From: an uncultured Subdoligranulum sp.
GTDB lineage: Bacteria; Bacillota; Clostridia; Oscillospirales; Ruminococcaceae
Assembly (NCBI GenBank): GCA_900545545.1
Contig: UQZO01000001.1
Span: 62,001 to 126,000 of the forward strand
Length of the DNA stretch: 64,000 nucleotides
Reading direction: 5' to 3'
The notes under the pieces are model-generated. The model was given only the letters and a program-made list of their open reading frames with translations, searched no databases and was not told the origin of the DNA. Position numbers and translations under genes: made by a program. Position 1 is the stretch's first letter. Every line of letters begins with the position of its first letter. Below, piece after piece: positions 23,933-31,696 of the stretch.

Positions 23933-24922
23933 ATGGCAAATTATAGAGAAGAACAAATCCGCAACAGCCGCCGTCTGGCACGCCAGATTCTCGGCGCTGC
24001 CGCGCTGCTGCTGGCCCTCATCGGCCTGTTTACCGTTCTGGGCTGGGTGGTCAGTGCGCTGCGCACCGCCCTGGACGACTCCGGCCGCCGTGCTTCCTAC
24101 GCCGACCGCCTGTACGGTATGGTCATGCTGGACCCGTTGACGTTTGACGACGTCAACGATGTGGACCCCGGCGTTTTCAAGCAGGCTGCCATCTGGGGCA
24201 CTGTCTATGAGATTCAGAAAAACGGCGGTAGCCTGGACCAGTACGAGCGCGATCCGGATACCGGTTCGGCCATGATCCCCAAACTGGAAATCGACACCTA
24301 CATCGCCAACCTGCTGGGCCCTGATTATACGGTGACCGACGGCAGCTTCAGCACCGATGAGTTCGTGTACCAGTACAATGAGGAAAAGCAGTGCTACCTG
24401 GTTCCCGTCACCAGCTCGGTGGCACAGTACACCCCCGAAGTGGAGAAGATCTCCACCTCCGGCGGCAAAATGTACGTCACGGTAGGCTATATCCCCACCA
24501 CGAGCAACAGCGCCAGCGGCGAACTTGCACTGACGGCGCCGACAGAGCCCGTCAAGTACATGGACTACGTTTTCACCCGCGGTGAAAACCGTGACTGGTA
24601 TCTGACAGCCCTGCAGGAAAGCGAGATGCAGGTTGAGGCTACGCCGGAACCGTCGCCTACGGCCGCTGTCACGCAGGATACCCAGTCCATGGTGGAAAGC
24701 CAGCTGAATTCTGCCATGACCGATGCAGCCAGCAGCACTGTGGAGAATCCCGACCAGGAGGAAGCGGTTCCCGCAGAGGAAACGCCCGCCGAAGAACCCG
24801 GCGCGGAATCCTCGGAGGAGACTTCCGGTGAGCCGGAATCAACCGATGCGGCTTCGGATTCTGATGAAGCTGCTTCGTCACAGGCCAGCAGTGATGCCGA
24901 CTCTGCGGAAGCAGTAGGCTGA
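23933..24922 (+). CDS. Membrane-anchored protein of unknown function at the end of the rfb operon
   Basis: A 329-residue protein with a cytosolic start (1-20), one membrane helix (about 21-44, GAAALLLALIGLFTVLGWVV) and an extracellular region. Residues 60-235 look globular with conserved-looking aromatic and charged stretches; from about 240 to the end the chain is Glu/Ser/Ala-rich and disordered. No family was recognised. It follows rfbB by 65 bases without a visible terminator or promoter, then a strong terminator ends the unit, so a role in rhamnose-containing surface polymer assembly is possible but unproven. Confidence 0.75.
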   Translation: MANYREEQIRNSRRLARQILGAAALLLALIGLFTVLGWVVSALRTALDDSGRRASYADRLYGMVMLDPLTFDDVNDVDPGVFKQAAIWGTVYEIQKNGGSLDQYERDPDTGSAMIPKLEIDTYIANLLGPDYTVTDGSFSTDEFVYQYNEEKQCYLVPVTSSVAQYTPEVEKISTSGGKMYVTVGYIPTTSNSASGELALTAPTEPVKYMDYVFTRGENRDWYLTALQESEMQVEATPEPSPTAAVTQDTQSMVESQLNSAMTDAASSTVENPDQEEAVPAEETPAEEPGAESSEETSGEPESTDAASDSDEAASSQASSDADSAEAVG

Positions 24923-24932
24923 TCTTACCATC

Positions 24933-24963
24933 ACACCCCCACGTTTCGGCGTGGGGGTGTTTT
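24933..24963 (+). terminator. Terminator of the rfb operon
   Basis: A perfect 11-bp stem (24933-24943 with 24950-24960), six-base loop, followed by TTTT. Confidence 0.85.
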
Positions 24964-25005
24964 GCGTTTCATGGCAAAAAAACAGATGCAATCCCGCGGC
25001 AACTA

Positions 25006-25014
25006 TGGTATAAT
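25006..25014 (+). promoter_or_regulatory. Extended -10 promoter of the Lrp-aminotransferase unit
   Basis: TGGTATAAT (25006-25014); no clear -35 at the right distance. Confidence 0.5.
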
Positions 25015-25046
25015 CAAACCATATATACATAAAGAGGTGTATCGAT

Positions 25047-25526
25047 ATGGAAAAATTGCTGCGCATTTTGGAAAAGAATGCCCGTATGCCCATCGAGGAC
25101 ATCGCGGCGATGCTGGATAAAAAGCCGGAAGAAGTGGCGGCCATGATGGACGAAGCCGCCGCCAAGGGCTATATCCGCGGATATGAGACGCTGGTGGACT
25201 GGGAACAGGCCGGTGTCAACCTGGTGGAGGCAGTCATCGAACTGAAAGTGACGCCCCACAAATCCCGCGGCTTTGATGATATCGGTACCATCATTGCCGG
25301 TTTTGACGAGGTGGATACCGTGCTGCTGATGAGCGGCAGTTACGATCTGCAGGTCATCATCAAGGGCCGCAGCTTCCAGGAAATCGCACTCTTTGTCGCC
25401 AAGCGCCTGTCGCCGCTGGACGATGTGATCTCTACCGCAACAAGCTTTGTGCTGCGCGCGTATAAGCGGGGCGGCCGCCTGTATCAGGCCGACGAGACCG
25501 ATGAAAGAGAGTGGACAATGCTGTGA
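25047..25526 (+). CDS. Lrp/AsnC family transcriptional regulator
   Basis: A 159-residue regulator with an N-terminal helix-turn-helix (about 1-50, MEKLLRILEKNARMPIEDIAAML) and an RAM ligand-binding domain (GYETLVDWEQAGVNLVEAVIELKV through GSYDLQVIIKGRSFQEIALFVAKRLSPLDDV). Such proteins sense amino acids and control their metabolism. The stop TGA overlaps the ATG of the downstream aminotransferase by one base, so the regulator and enzyme are coupled and likely act on the same amino acid. AAGAGGTG precedes the ATG. Confidence 0.9.
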   Translation: MEKLLRILEKNARMPIEDIAAMLDKKPEEVAAMMDEAAAKGYIRGYETLVDWEQAGVNLVEAVIELKVTPHKSRGFDDIGTIIAGFDEVDTVLLMSGSYDLQVIIKGRSFQEIALFVAKRLSPLDDVISTATSFVLRAYKRGGRLYQADETDEREWTML

Positions 25527-26707
25527 TGAATTACAACGAACTGCTTGCGCCCGGCGCCAAGTTGATGCGGCCGTCCGGCATCCGCAAGTTCTTTGATCTG
25601 GCAAGCGATATGCCCCACTGCATTTCCCTGGGCGTCGGCGAGCCGGATTTCAAAACGCCGTGGAGCGTGCGCGATGCGGGCATCCGCAGCCTGGAACAGG
25701 GGCGCACCAAATACACGGCCAACGCCGGCCTGAAGGAGCTGCGCGCCGAAATCTGCCGCTATCTCAGACGGCGGTTTGATCTTGAATACGATGTGCCGCA
25801 GGTTCTGGTCACCGTGGGCGGCAGCGAAGCCATTGACCTGGCCATTCGTGCGCTGGTTCAGCCCGGCGATGAGGTCATCATCCCGGAACCGTGCTTCGTC
25901 TGCTACGAACCCATCACCCAGCTGACCGGCGGCGTGCCGGTGCATATCGCCACCCGTGCCGAGGATGAATTCCGCCTGACGGCTGAACAGCTCAAGGCTG
26001 CCATTACGCCCCGCACCAAGCTGGTGATTTTTCCGTATCCCAACAACCCCACCGGCGCGGTGATGAGCGCCAAGGATCTGGAAGAAATTGCCGCGGTTCT
26101 GCGGGATACCAATGTCATGGTCCTTTCCGATGAAATCTACTCGGAGCTGACCTATGGCCTGGATCGCCACGTTTCCTTTGCCTCGCTGCCCGGCATGGCC
26201 GAGCGCACCATCGTGGTCAACGGCTTCTCCAAATCCTACGCCATGACGGGCTGGCGCCTGGGCTATGCGGCCGGGCCGGAGCCCATCATCCAGATCATGA
26301 CCAAGATTCACCAGAGCTGCATCATGAGCGCGCCGACCACCAGCCAGTATGCGGCCATCACGGCGCTGCGCCAGTGTGATGATCAGATCGAGATGATGCG
26401 CGATGAGTACAATCGCCGCCGCCGGTATGTGGTCAAGGCACTGAACGAGATGGGGCTGACCTGCTTTGAACCGCGGGGCGCCTTCTACGTTTTCCCGTCC
26501 ATCCAGGTCAGCGGCCTGAGCAGCGAGGAGTTCTGTGAGCGCCTGCTGCGGGAAAAGGAAGTGGCCATCATTCCCGGCGATGCCTTCGGTGCATCGGGAG
26601 AAGGGTACGCCCGTATCAGCTACGCCTACAGCGTAGACCATCTGCAAACCGCCATGCACCGTATCCGCGATTTCCTGCAGGAAAACGGCTGGCTCAAGAC
26701 CGAATAA
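25526..26707 (+). CDS. Class I/II pyridoxal-phosphate aminotransferase
   Basis: A 393-residue fold-type I enzyme. Substrate-binding GVGEPDFKTP, the cofactor segment YPNNPTGAVMS, LSDEIYSELTY and the Schiff-base lysine motif SKSYAMTGWRLGY (about 234-246) are complete, and ARISYAYS carries the carboxylate-binding Arg. It resembles aromatic/aspartate aminotransferases of the PatA/AspC type; the specific amino acid is not clear. Start at ATG 25526; an alternative GTG at 25511 would overlap the Lrp gene further. Coupled with the Lrp regulator upstream and followed by ispE. Confidence 0.9.
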   Translation: MNYNELLAPGAKLMRPSGIRKFFDLASDMPHCISLGVGEPDFKTPWSVRDAGIRSLEQGRTKYTANAGLKELRAEICRYLRRRFDLEYDVPQVLVTVGGSEAIDLAIRALVQPGDEVIIPEPCFVCYEPITQLTGGVPVHIATRAEDEFRLTAEQLKAAITPRTKLVIFPYPNNPTGAVMSAKDLEEIAAVLRDTNVMVLSDEIYSELTYGLDRHVSFASLPGMAERTIVVNGFSKSYAMTGWRLGYAAGPEPIIQIMTKIHQSCIMSAPTTSQYAAITALRQCDDQIEMMRDEYNRRRRYVVKALNEMGLTCFEPRGAFYVFPSIQVSGLSSEEFCERLLREKEVAIIPGDAFGASGEGYARISYAYSVDHLQTAMHRIRDFLQENGWLKTE

Positions 26708-26738
26708 GGGGAGTAAAACAGACAGGAAAGGGAACCGT

Positions 26739-27629
26739 ATGCTCAAAAAATCCGTCACCGTGCTGGCACCGGCCAAGCTCAATCTCTCTTTGGATGTCGT
26801 CGGAACCCTGCCCAACGGGTACCATGATCTGGACATGGTCATGCAGACCATCGATTTGTACGAAAAGATCACCCTGCGCCGCAGCGAGGGGCTGAGCCTG
26901 ACGCTGCCGGGCAGCTTTGTTCCGGTCAACGATAAAAACACCGCCGTCAAGGCGGCGCTGGCGTTTTTCCACTATACGGGCCTGCTGGCCGGTGTGGATA
27001 TGACGATCTACAAGCGGGTGCCTGTGCGCGCCGGTATGGCGGGCGGCAGTGCCGATGCCGCCGGTGTGCTGGTGGGCCTCAATGACCTGTACGATGCCAA
27101 ACTTTCCATGAGTGAGCTCTGCGCGCTGGGCGCAGGCATCGGCGCCGATGTGCCCTTCGCGCTGTTGGGCGGTACCTGCCGGGTGCGCGGCGTCGGCGAC
27201 CTGATGAAGGCGCTGCCGCCCTGCCCGGACTGCTGGTTCGTGGTGGCCATGCCCAGTGTGGGCGTTTCCACACCGGAGGCCTTTGCCCGGTACGATACCA
27301 TGGGCAGCCCGGTGCATCCCGATTGCGAAGCCCAGGAACAGGCGGTGCGCGCCGGTGATCTGGCGGCTGTCTGTGCCGCAGCGGGCAACGCGCTGGAGCA
27401 CTGCTCCGGTGCCGAGGAAACGCCGTCGATCTGTGCCATTCTGCGGGAAAACGGTGCCCTGACCGCCCAGATGACCGGCAGCGGTGCCGCGGTCTTCGGC
27501 GTTTTTGATGACGAGGAAAAAGCCCGCGCTGCCATGTCTGCCCTCAAACCGGGCTACAAGCAGGTGTACCTCTGCCGTCCCACCCACGGCGGTCCCCGCG
27601 TGACGGTGCGCCGCCCCATGAAAAAATAA
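26739..27629 (+). CDS. ispE: 4-(cytidine 5'-diphospho)-2-C-methyl-D-erythritol kinase
   Basis: A 296-residue GHMP kinase of the MEP isoprenoid pathway. The start VTVLAPAKLNLSLDVVGTLPNGYHDLDMVMQ-like N-terminus has the family substrate motif (PAKLNL, NGYHDL), followed by the ATP loop PVRAGMAGGSADAAGVL (about residues 90-106) and the C-terminal TGSGAAVFGVF. GACAGGAAAGGG lies before the ATG. The gene sits 31 bases after the aminotransferase and 60 before spoIIR, the same ispE-spoIIR neighbourhood seen in several Clostridia. Confidence 0.95.
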   Translation: MLKKSVTVLAPAKLNLSLDVVGTLPNGYHDLDMVMQTIDLYEKITLRRSEGLSLTLPGSFVPVNDKNTAVKAALAFFHYTGLLAGVDMTIYKRVPVRAGMAGGSADAAGVLVGLNDLYDAKLSMSELCALGAGIGADVPFALLGGTCRVRGVGDLMKALPPCPDCWFVVAMPSVGVSTPEAFARYDTMGSPVHPDCEAQEQAVRAGDLAAVCAAAGNALEHCSGAEETPSICAILRENGALTAQMTGSGAAVFGVFDDEEKARAAMSALKPGYKQVYLCRPTHGGPRVTVRRPMKK

Positions 27630-27689
27630 GAGCCTGTGTTTGCGGCACGGAGATTTCGTCCATACTCCCGGTGAAGGGAGCGATGAACC

Positions 27690-28274
27690 ATGAACCGCCG
27701 CAACAAACGATGGATTCGGGAACTTGGTGCAGGCATCGGGTTCCTGCTGGCTGTGGTACTTACGCTGGGCATGGCCCGGCGGCAGACGGTGGCCGCGCAG
27801 GTGCGGGAGGATACCATCCGCCTGCATGTGCTGGCCAACAGTGATACGATTGAGGATCAGCTGCTCAAGCTGGAGGTTCGGGATGCCATTCTCGAAGAAC
27901 TGCCCGCCGCTGTGACCCAGGCCGAAACACCGCAGCAGGCGGCCCGGGCGCTGCAAAATGCGCTGCCCGCCTTGCAGGCGGCGGCCAACAAAACGCTGTT
28001 GGCTGCCCACAGCGGCCAGACCGCAGCGGTCCGGCTGGAACAGTTTGACTTTGCCGCCAAAGACTACGGCACCTTCGCGCTGCCTGCCGGCAGTTACACG
28101 GCGCTGCGTGTGGAACTGGGCAAGGCCCAGGGGCACAACTGGTTTTGTGTGCTGTATCCGGCGCTGTGTGTTTCGGGCGCTACGGCCGAGTATCCCACCG
28201 AGGCGGAAAACGCCCTGGTGTTTGGCAAGTACGAAGTGCGTTTTGCCCTGCTGGATGCCTTGCAGGGCCGATAA
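27690..28274 (+). CDS. spoIIR: Stage II sporulation protein R
   Basis: A 194-residue secreted signalling protein. An N-terminal signal/anchor helix (residues 13-29) is followed by the SpoIIR signature IRLHVLANSDTIEDQLLKLEVRDAI (about 43-67) and YGTFALPAGSYTALRVELGKAQGHNWFCVLYPALC. Made in the forespore under sigma F, SpoIIR crosses to the intermembrane space and triggers SpoIIGA to activate sigma E. GAAGGGAG precedes the ATG. A strong hairpin terminator follows and separates it from addB. Confidence 0.93.
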   Translation: MNRRNKRWIRELGAGIGFLLAVVLTLGMARRQTVAAQVREDTIRLHVLANSDTIEDQLLKLEVRDAILEELPAAVTQAETPQQAARALQNALPALQAAANKTLLAAHSGQTAAVRLEQFDFAAKDYGTFALPAGSYTALRVELGKAQGHNWFCVLYPALCVSGATAEYPTEAENALVFGKYEVRFALLDALQGR

Positions 28275-28283
28275 AAACCCGAC

Positions 28284-28327
28284 AAGAGGGAAAAGAAAAC
28301 CACCGGGTTCTCTTTTTCCTCTTTTTC
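28284..28327 (+). terminator. Terminator between spoIIR and addB
   Basis: AAGAGGGAAAAGA (28284-28296) pairs with TCTTTTTCCTCTT (28311-28323, one wobble); an inner AACC/GGTT pairing extends the stem. U-rich sequence follows. Confidence 0.65.
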
Positions 28328-28351
28328 TGTCAATGGGAAAGGAACCCTCTT

Positions 28352-31300
28352 ATGTTACATCTACTTCTCGGCCCTTCTGGCAGCGGCAAATCCCGCCGTA
28401 TGCTGGCGGAACTGCGTACCCGTGCCGAACAGGGCCAGCGCAGCCTGCTCATCGTGCCGGAGCAGTTTACCTCCTCCACCGAAGGTCAGCTCTACCGCAC
28501 GCTGGGGGATACCCTTTCGGCTTATGTGGAAAGTTACTCCTTCACCTCGCTGGCCGAAACGCTGCTGCGCCGGTATGGCGGTGCGGCGGTGCAGACGCTG
28601 GATGAGGCAGGCCGGGCCTTGCTGGTACGGCGGGCGGTGGATTCGCTGCTGGACCAGGTGGTGTACTACAACCGCCAGCGCCGGTCGGCGGCCTTTTGCG
28701 AGAAAGCGGCCCAGACCATCGAGGAGCTGAAAAGTGCCGGTGTGACGCCCCAGGATTTGGGCGCCTATGCCTGCGCTCCGGGGGCCGACCATGACAAACT
28801 GCAAGAACTTTCCCTGATTTACGGTGCCTATGAGGCACTGCTGGGGCAGACGGCCATGGATCCCGGGGATCGGCAGCAGCTGGCGGCAAACTATCTGGAT
28901 GCAGATTTCTTTGCCGGGCGGGCGGTCTATATTGATGAGTTTGATACCTTCAACGCCCCCAAGCGGGCTTTGCTGGCGGCGATGCTGCCGGTGGCCGATG
29001 TGACGGTCTGCCTGTGCTGCGACGGCTTGCAGGACCGGGAGGGCGGCATGGGGCTGTTCAGCGGCGCCAAGGCGGTGGCCAACAGCCTGCATCGCATGGC
29101 CGCGGACGCCGGTGTGGCCGTACATACCGAGACCCTTACCGATGACCGCCGCCACGCCGATGCCCCGGTCCTGGCGGAACTGAACCTGCTGCTGGCCGAC
29201 CCTACCTACACGCCCCAGTGCACGGTGGATACGGCGCACCCGGCCATCGTCTGCCATGCCGCTGCCAGCCGCCAGGCGGAAGCCAAAGCGGTGGCGGCGG
29301 AGATTGCGGCCCGCGCCCGTGCCGGGGTGCCTTACAACCGCATGGCGGTGATCTGCCGTGACGCTGCCCAGTATCTGGGGCCGCTGCGGTATGAATTCCG
29401 CCTGCAAAGTATTCCGCTGTTCTGTGATGAGGCCACCACACCGGAAAACACCGCCCCCGCCCGTGCGGTACATGCGGCGCTGGAGCTGGCCCGGGGCGGC
29501 ATTTCCAGCCGCACGGTGCTGCGGTTGCTCAAAACCGGGCTTGTGAACCTGTCCGAACGCCAGAAGACGGCCCTGGAAAACTATGCCTACACCTGGTCGC
29601 TGAAAGCGGCCGACTGGCGGGCGCCCTTTACCCGCAGCGCCGCGGGCTATGCGGATGTGGAGCGGGCGGAGGACGTGCGTACCCGGGAGGATGCCGAGGC
29701 AGCCCGCGCCTTTTTGGTGGAGCGTATCCAGAAATTTCTGCCGCGCACCAAGGACGCCGGTGCTGCTGCCCTGACCAAGCAACTGTACCTGTTCCTGCAA
29801 AGCCTCGGGGCTGAGGAAACGCTCAACGCCCTGGCCGAAACCTTGCGGGACCAGGGCCGCCTGCCCGAAGCCGACGAGGTGCTGCGGGAGTGGAATGTGG
29901 TCATGGGGCTGCTCAACGAGCTGGCCCAGCTGCTGGGGGAGGAGGTGCTGCCCCCGGCGGACTATGCCGAACTGTTTACCTTGCTGCTGCGCACCACCGA
30001 TATGGGGCACATCCCCCAAAGCCTGGACAGCGTGATCCTGACCACGGCAGGCCGCATGCGCCTGCCCGAGACCGATGCCGTGTTTGTGGTGGGCCTGACC
30101 GAGGGCGAGTTCCCCAAAACACCCGGCGACCAGGGGCTGCTGACCCATGCAGACCGGGACGCCATGATCGCCCAGGGGGCCGAGCTGCCGGACTGCTTTG
30201 AAAACAAGGTCCTGCGCGAAGGCATCTGCTTTTATAAAGCCCTTACGGCGGCCCGCAGTTTTCTGTGGCTGAGCTGGCCCGGTGCTGCCCATGCCGAGGA
30301 TGATTCTCCGGCCAGCGCTGCCCTGGCACCGGTGCGCAGTTTGCTGCAAGTGCCCTTTGCCGCACCCACCACTGCCGAACTGGGGGCGACCCCGGCGGCG
30401 GCCATGGACATTCTGGGTATTGTCAGCCAGCAGCCCGGCCGGGAAGGGGAGGGCGAAGCCCTGCGCACGGCCCTGGATGCGGAAGAAGGGACACCGTTGG
30501 CAGCCCCCGGCTATGCCGCGGTGCGCCGTGCCCAAAAGGCGGAACCGGCGGCAGTGCAGGATACCGAAGAACTGGAAAAACTGCTGGGGCCCAGTCTGCG
30601 GGTCAGCCCCACGCGGTTTGAAAAATACCAGACTTGCCCCTTTGGGTACTTCATGCAGTTTGTGCTGCGGGCTGCACCCCGCCAGAAAGCCGAACTGGCC
30701 CCCAACATCAGCGGCACGCTGACCCACTGGGTGCTGGAAAATGCGCTGCGCCGCCAGGGGGCAGCCTTCAAAGACCTGACGGAGGAGGAACTCCGGGCGT
30801 TGGTGGATTCCCTTGTGGGGGAGTACACCAAAGAAAATCTGCCGGGCATTACCGTGCGTATGCAGTATCTCATCGAGCGCATCCGCCGCAACCTGGTGGG
30901 GCTGCTGGGCTTTATCCAGCGGGATCTGCGGCAATCGGGCTTCCAGCCGGTGGCTTTCGAACTGCGTATTGATGACCGTCCCGGCGAGGACCCCGACGCT
31001 CCCCGCATTGACCCGGTAGAACTGGAAGATGGCGCCGGGCATACGGTGCGCATTGTGGGCACCGTGGACCGTGTGGACGCCATGCCCCTGGGGGAGCGCA
31101 CCTACCTGCGAGTGGTGGACTACAAGACCGGCGGCAAGGATTTCCAACTCAAGGAAGTCTACTGCGGTCTGGACTGCCAGATGCTTTTGTATCTCTTTAC
31201 GCTGGAACGCAACGCCCGGGCACAGTTCCCCGGTGCCACGGCGGCCGGTGTGGAATATCTGCTGGCCGACCCGGCCCCTGAAAGTGTACCCCGCAGCGAA

Positions 31301-31684
31301 GCCGGTGCGGGGGAGAACACTCCGGAAAGCAGTTATCCGCTCAACGGTCTGCTGCTGGACGACGAGAGCATCTACCGCGCCATGGATACTCGCGGTACCG
31401 GCGAGTTTGTACCGCTGAATTTCAGCGCCAAGACTGGCAAGGTCACCAACGGCAAAAGCCGCCTGGCCGATGAGAAAAAACTGGCCCGCATCCGGGATCA
31501 TCTGGATGGGCTGCTCAAACAGATGGCAAACAATCTGTACGCAGGCAAAATTGATGCCCAGCCGCTGTGCAGTGGGGGACGCAGCCCCTGCGCGTACTGC
31601 GATTTCCGTATTGCCTGTGCCCATCAGGACGGCGAAAACGAGCGCAAAGTGGATGTGCCCGCCGATCCCTTTGCAGAAGAATAA
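28352..31684 (+). CDS. addB: ATP-dependent helicase/nuclease subunit B
   Basis: An 1110-residue subunit of the AddAB recombination nuclease that resects double-strand breaks and recognises Chi-like sites. LLGPSGSGKSRRM (residues 5-17) is the Walker A loop, RVVDYKTGGKDFQLKEVY the RecB-family nuclease motif (about 925-942) and the 4Fe-4S cluster uses a Cys near 762 (YQTCPFGYF) with Cys1080, Cys1083 and Cys1089 (CAYCDFRIAC). The ATG at 28352 follows AAAGGAA; longer frames upstream overlap spoIIR and are rejected. addA follows 12 bases later. Confidence 0.95.
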   Translation: MLHLLLGPSGSGKSRRMLAELRTRAEQGQRSLLIVPEQFTSSTEGQLYRTLGDTLSAYVESYSFTSLAETLLRRYGGAAVQTLDEAGRALLVRRAVDSLLDQVVYYNRQRRSAAFCEKAAQTIEELKSAGVTPQDLGAYACAPGADHDKLQELSLIYGAYEALLGQTAMDPGDRQQLAANYLDADFFAGRAVYIDEFDTFNAPKRALLAAMLPVADVTVCLCCDGLQDREGGMGLFSGAKAVANSLHRMAADAGVAVHTETLTDDRRHADAPVLAELNLLLADPTYTPQCTVDTAHPAIVCHAAASRQAEAKAVAAEIAARARAGVPYNRMAVICRDAAQYLGPLRYEFRLQSIPLFCDEATTPENTAPARAVHAALELARGGISSRTVLRLLKTGLVNLSERQKTALENYAYTWSLKAADWRAPFTRSAAGYADVERAEDVRTREDAEAARAFLVERIQKFLPRTKDAGAAALTKQLYLFLQSLGAEETLNALAETLRDQGRLPEADEVLREWNVVMGLLNELAQLLGEEVLPPADYAELFTLLLRTTDMGHIPQSLDSVILTTAGRMRLPETDAVFVVGLTEGEFPKTPGDQGLLTHADRDAMIAQGAELPDCFENKVLREGICFYKALTAARSFLWLSWPGAAHAEDDSPASAALAPVRSLLQVPFAAPTTAELGATPAAAMDILGIVSQQPGREGEGEALRTALDAEEGTPLAAPGYAAVRRAQKAEPAAVQDTEELEKLLGPSLRVSPTRFEKYQTCPFGYFMQFVLRAAPRQKAELAPNISGTLTHWVLENALRRQGAAFKDLTEEELRALVDSLVGEYTKENLPGITVRMQYLIERIRRNLVGLLGFIQRDLRQSGFQPVAFELRIDDRPGEDPDAPRIDPVELEDGAGHTVRIVGTVDRVDAMPLGERTYLRVVDYKTGGKDFQLKEVYCGLDCQMLLYLFTLERNARAQFPGATAAGVEYLLADPAPESVPRSEAGAGENTPESSYPLNGLLLDDESIYRAMDTRGTGEFVPLNFSAKTGKVTNGKSRLADEKKLARIRDHLDGLLKQMANNLYAGKIDAQPLCSGGRSPCAYCDFRIACAHQDGENERKVDVPADPFAEE

Positions 31685-31696
31685 AAGGAGAACACC

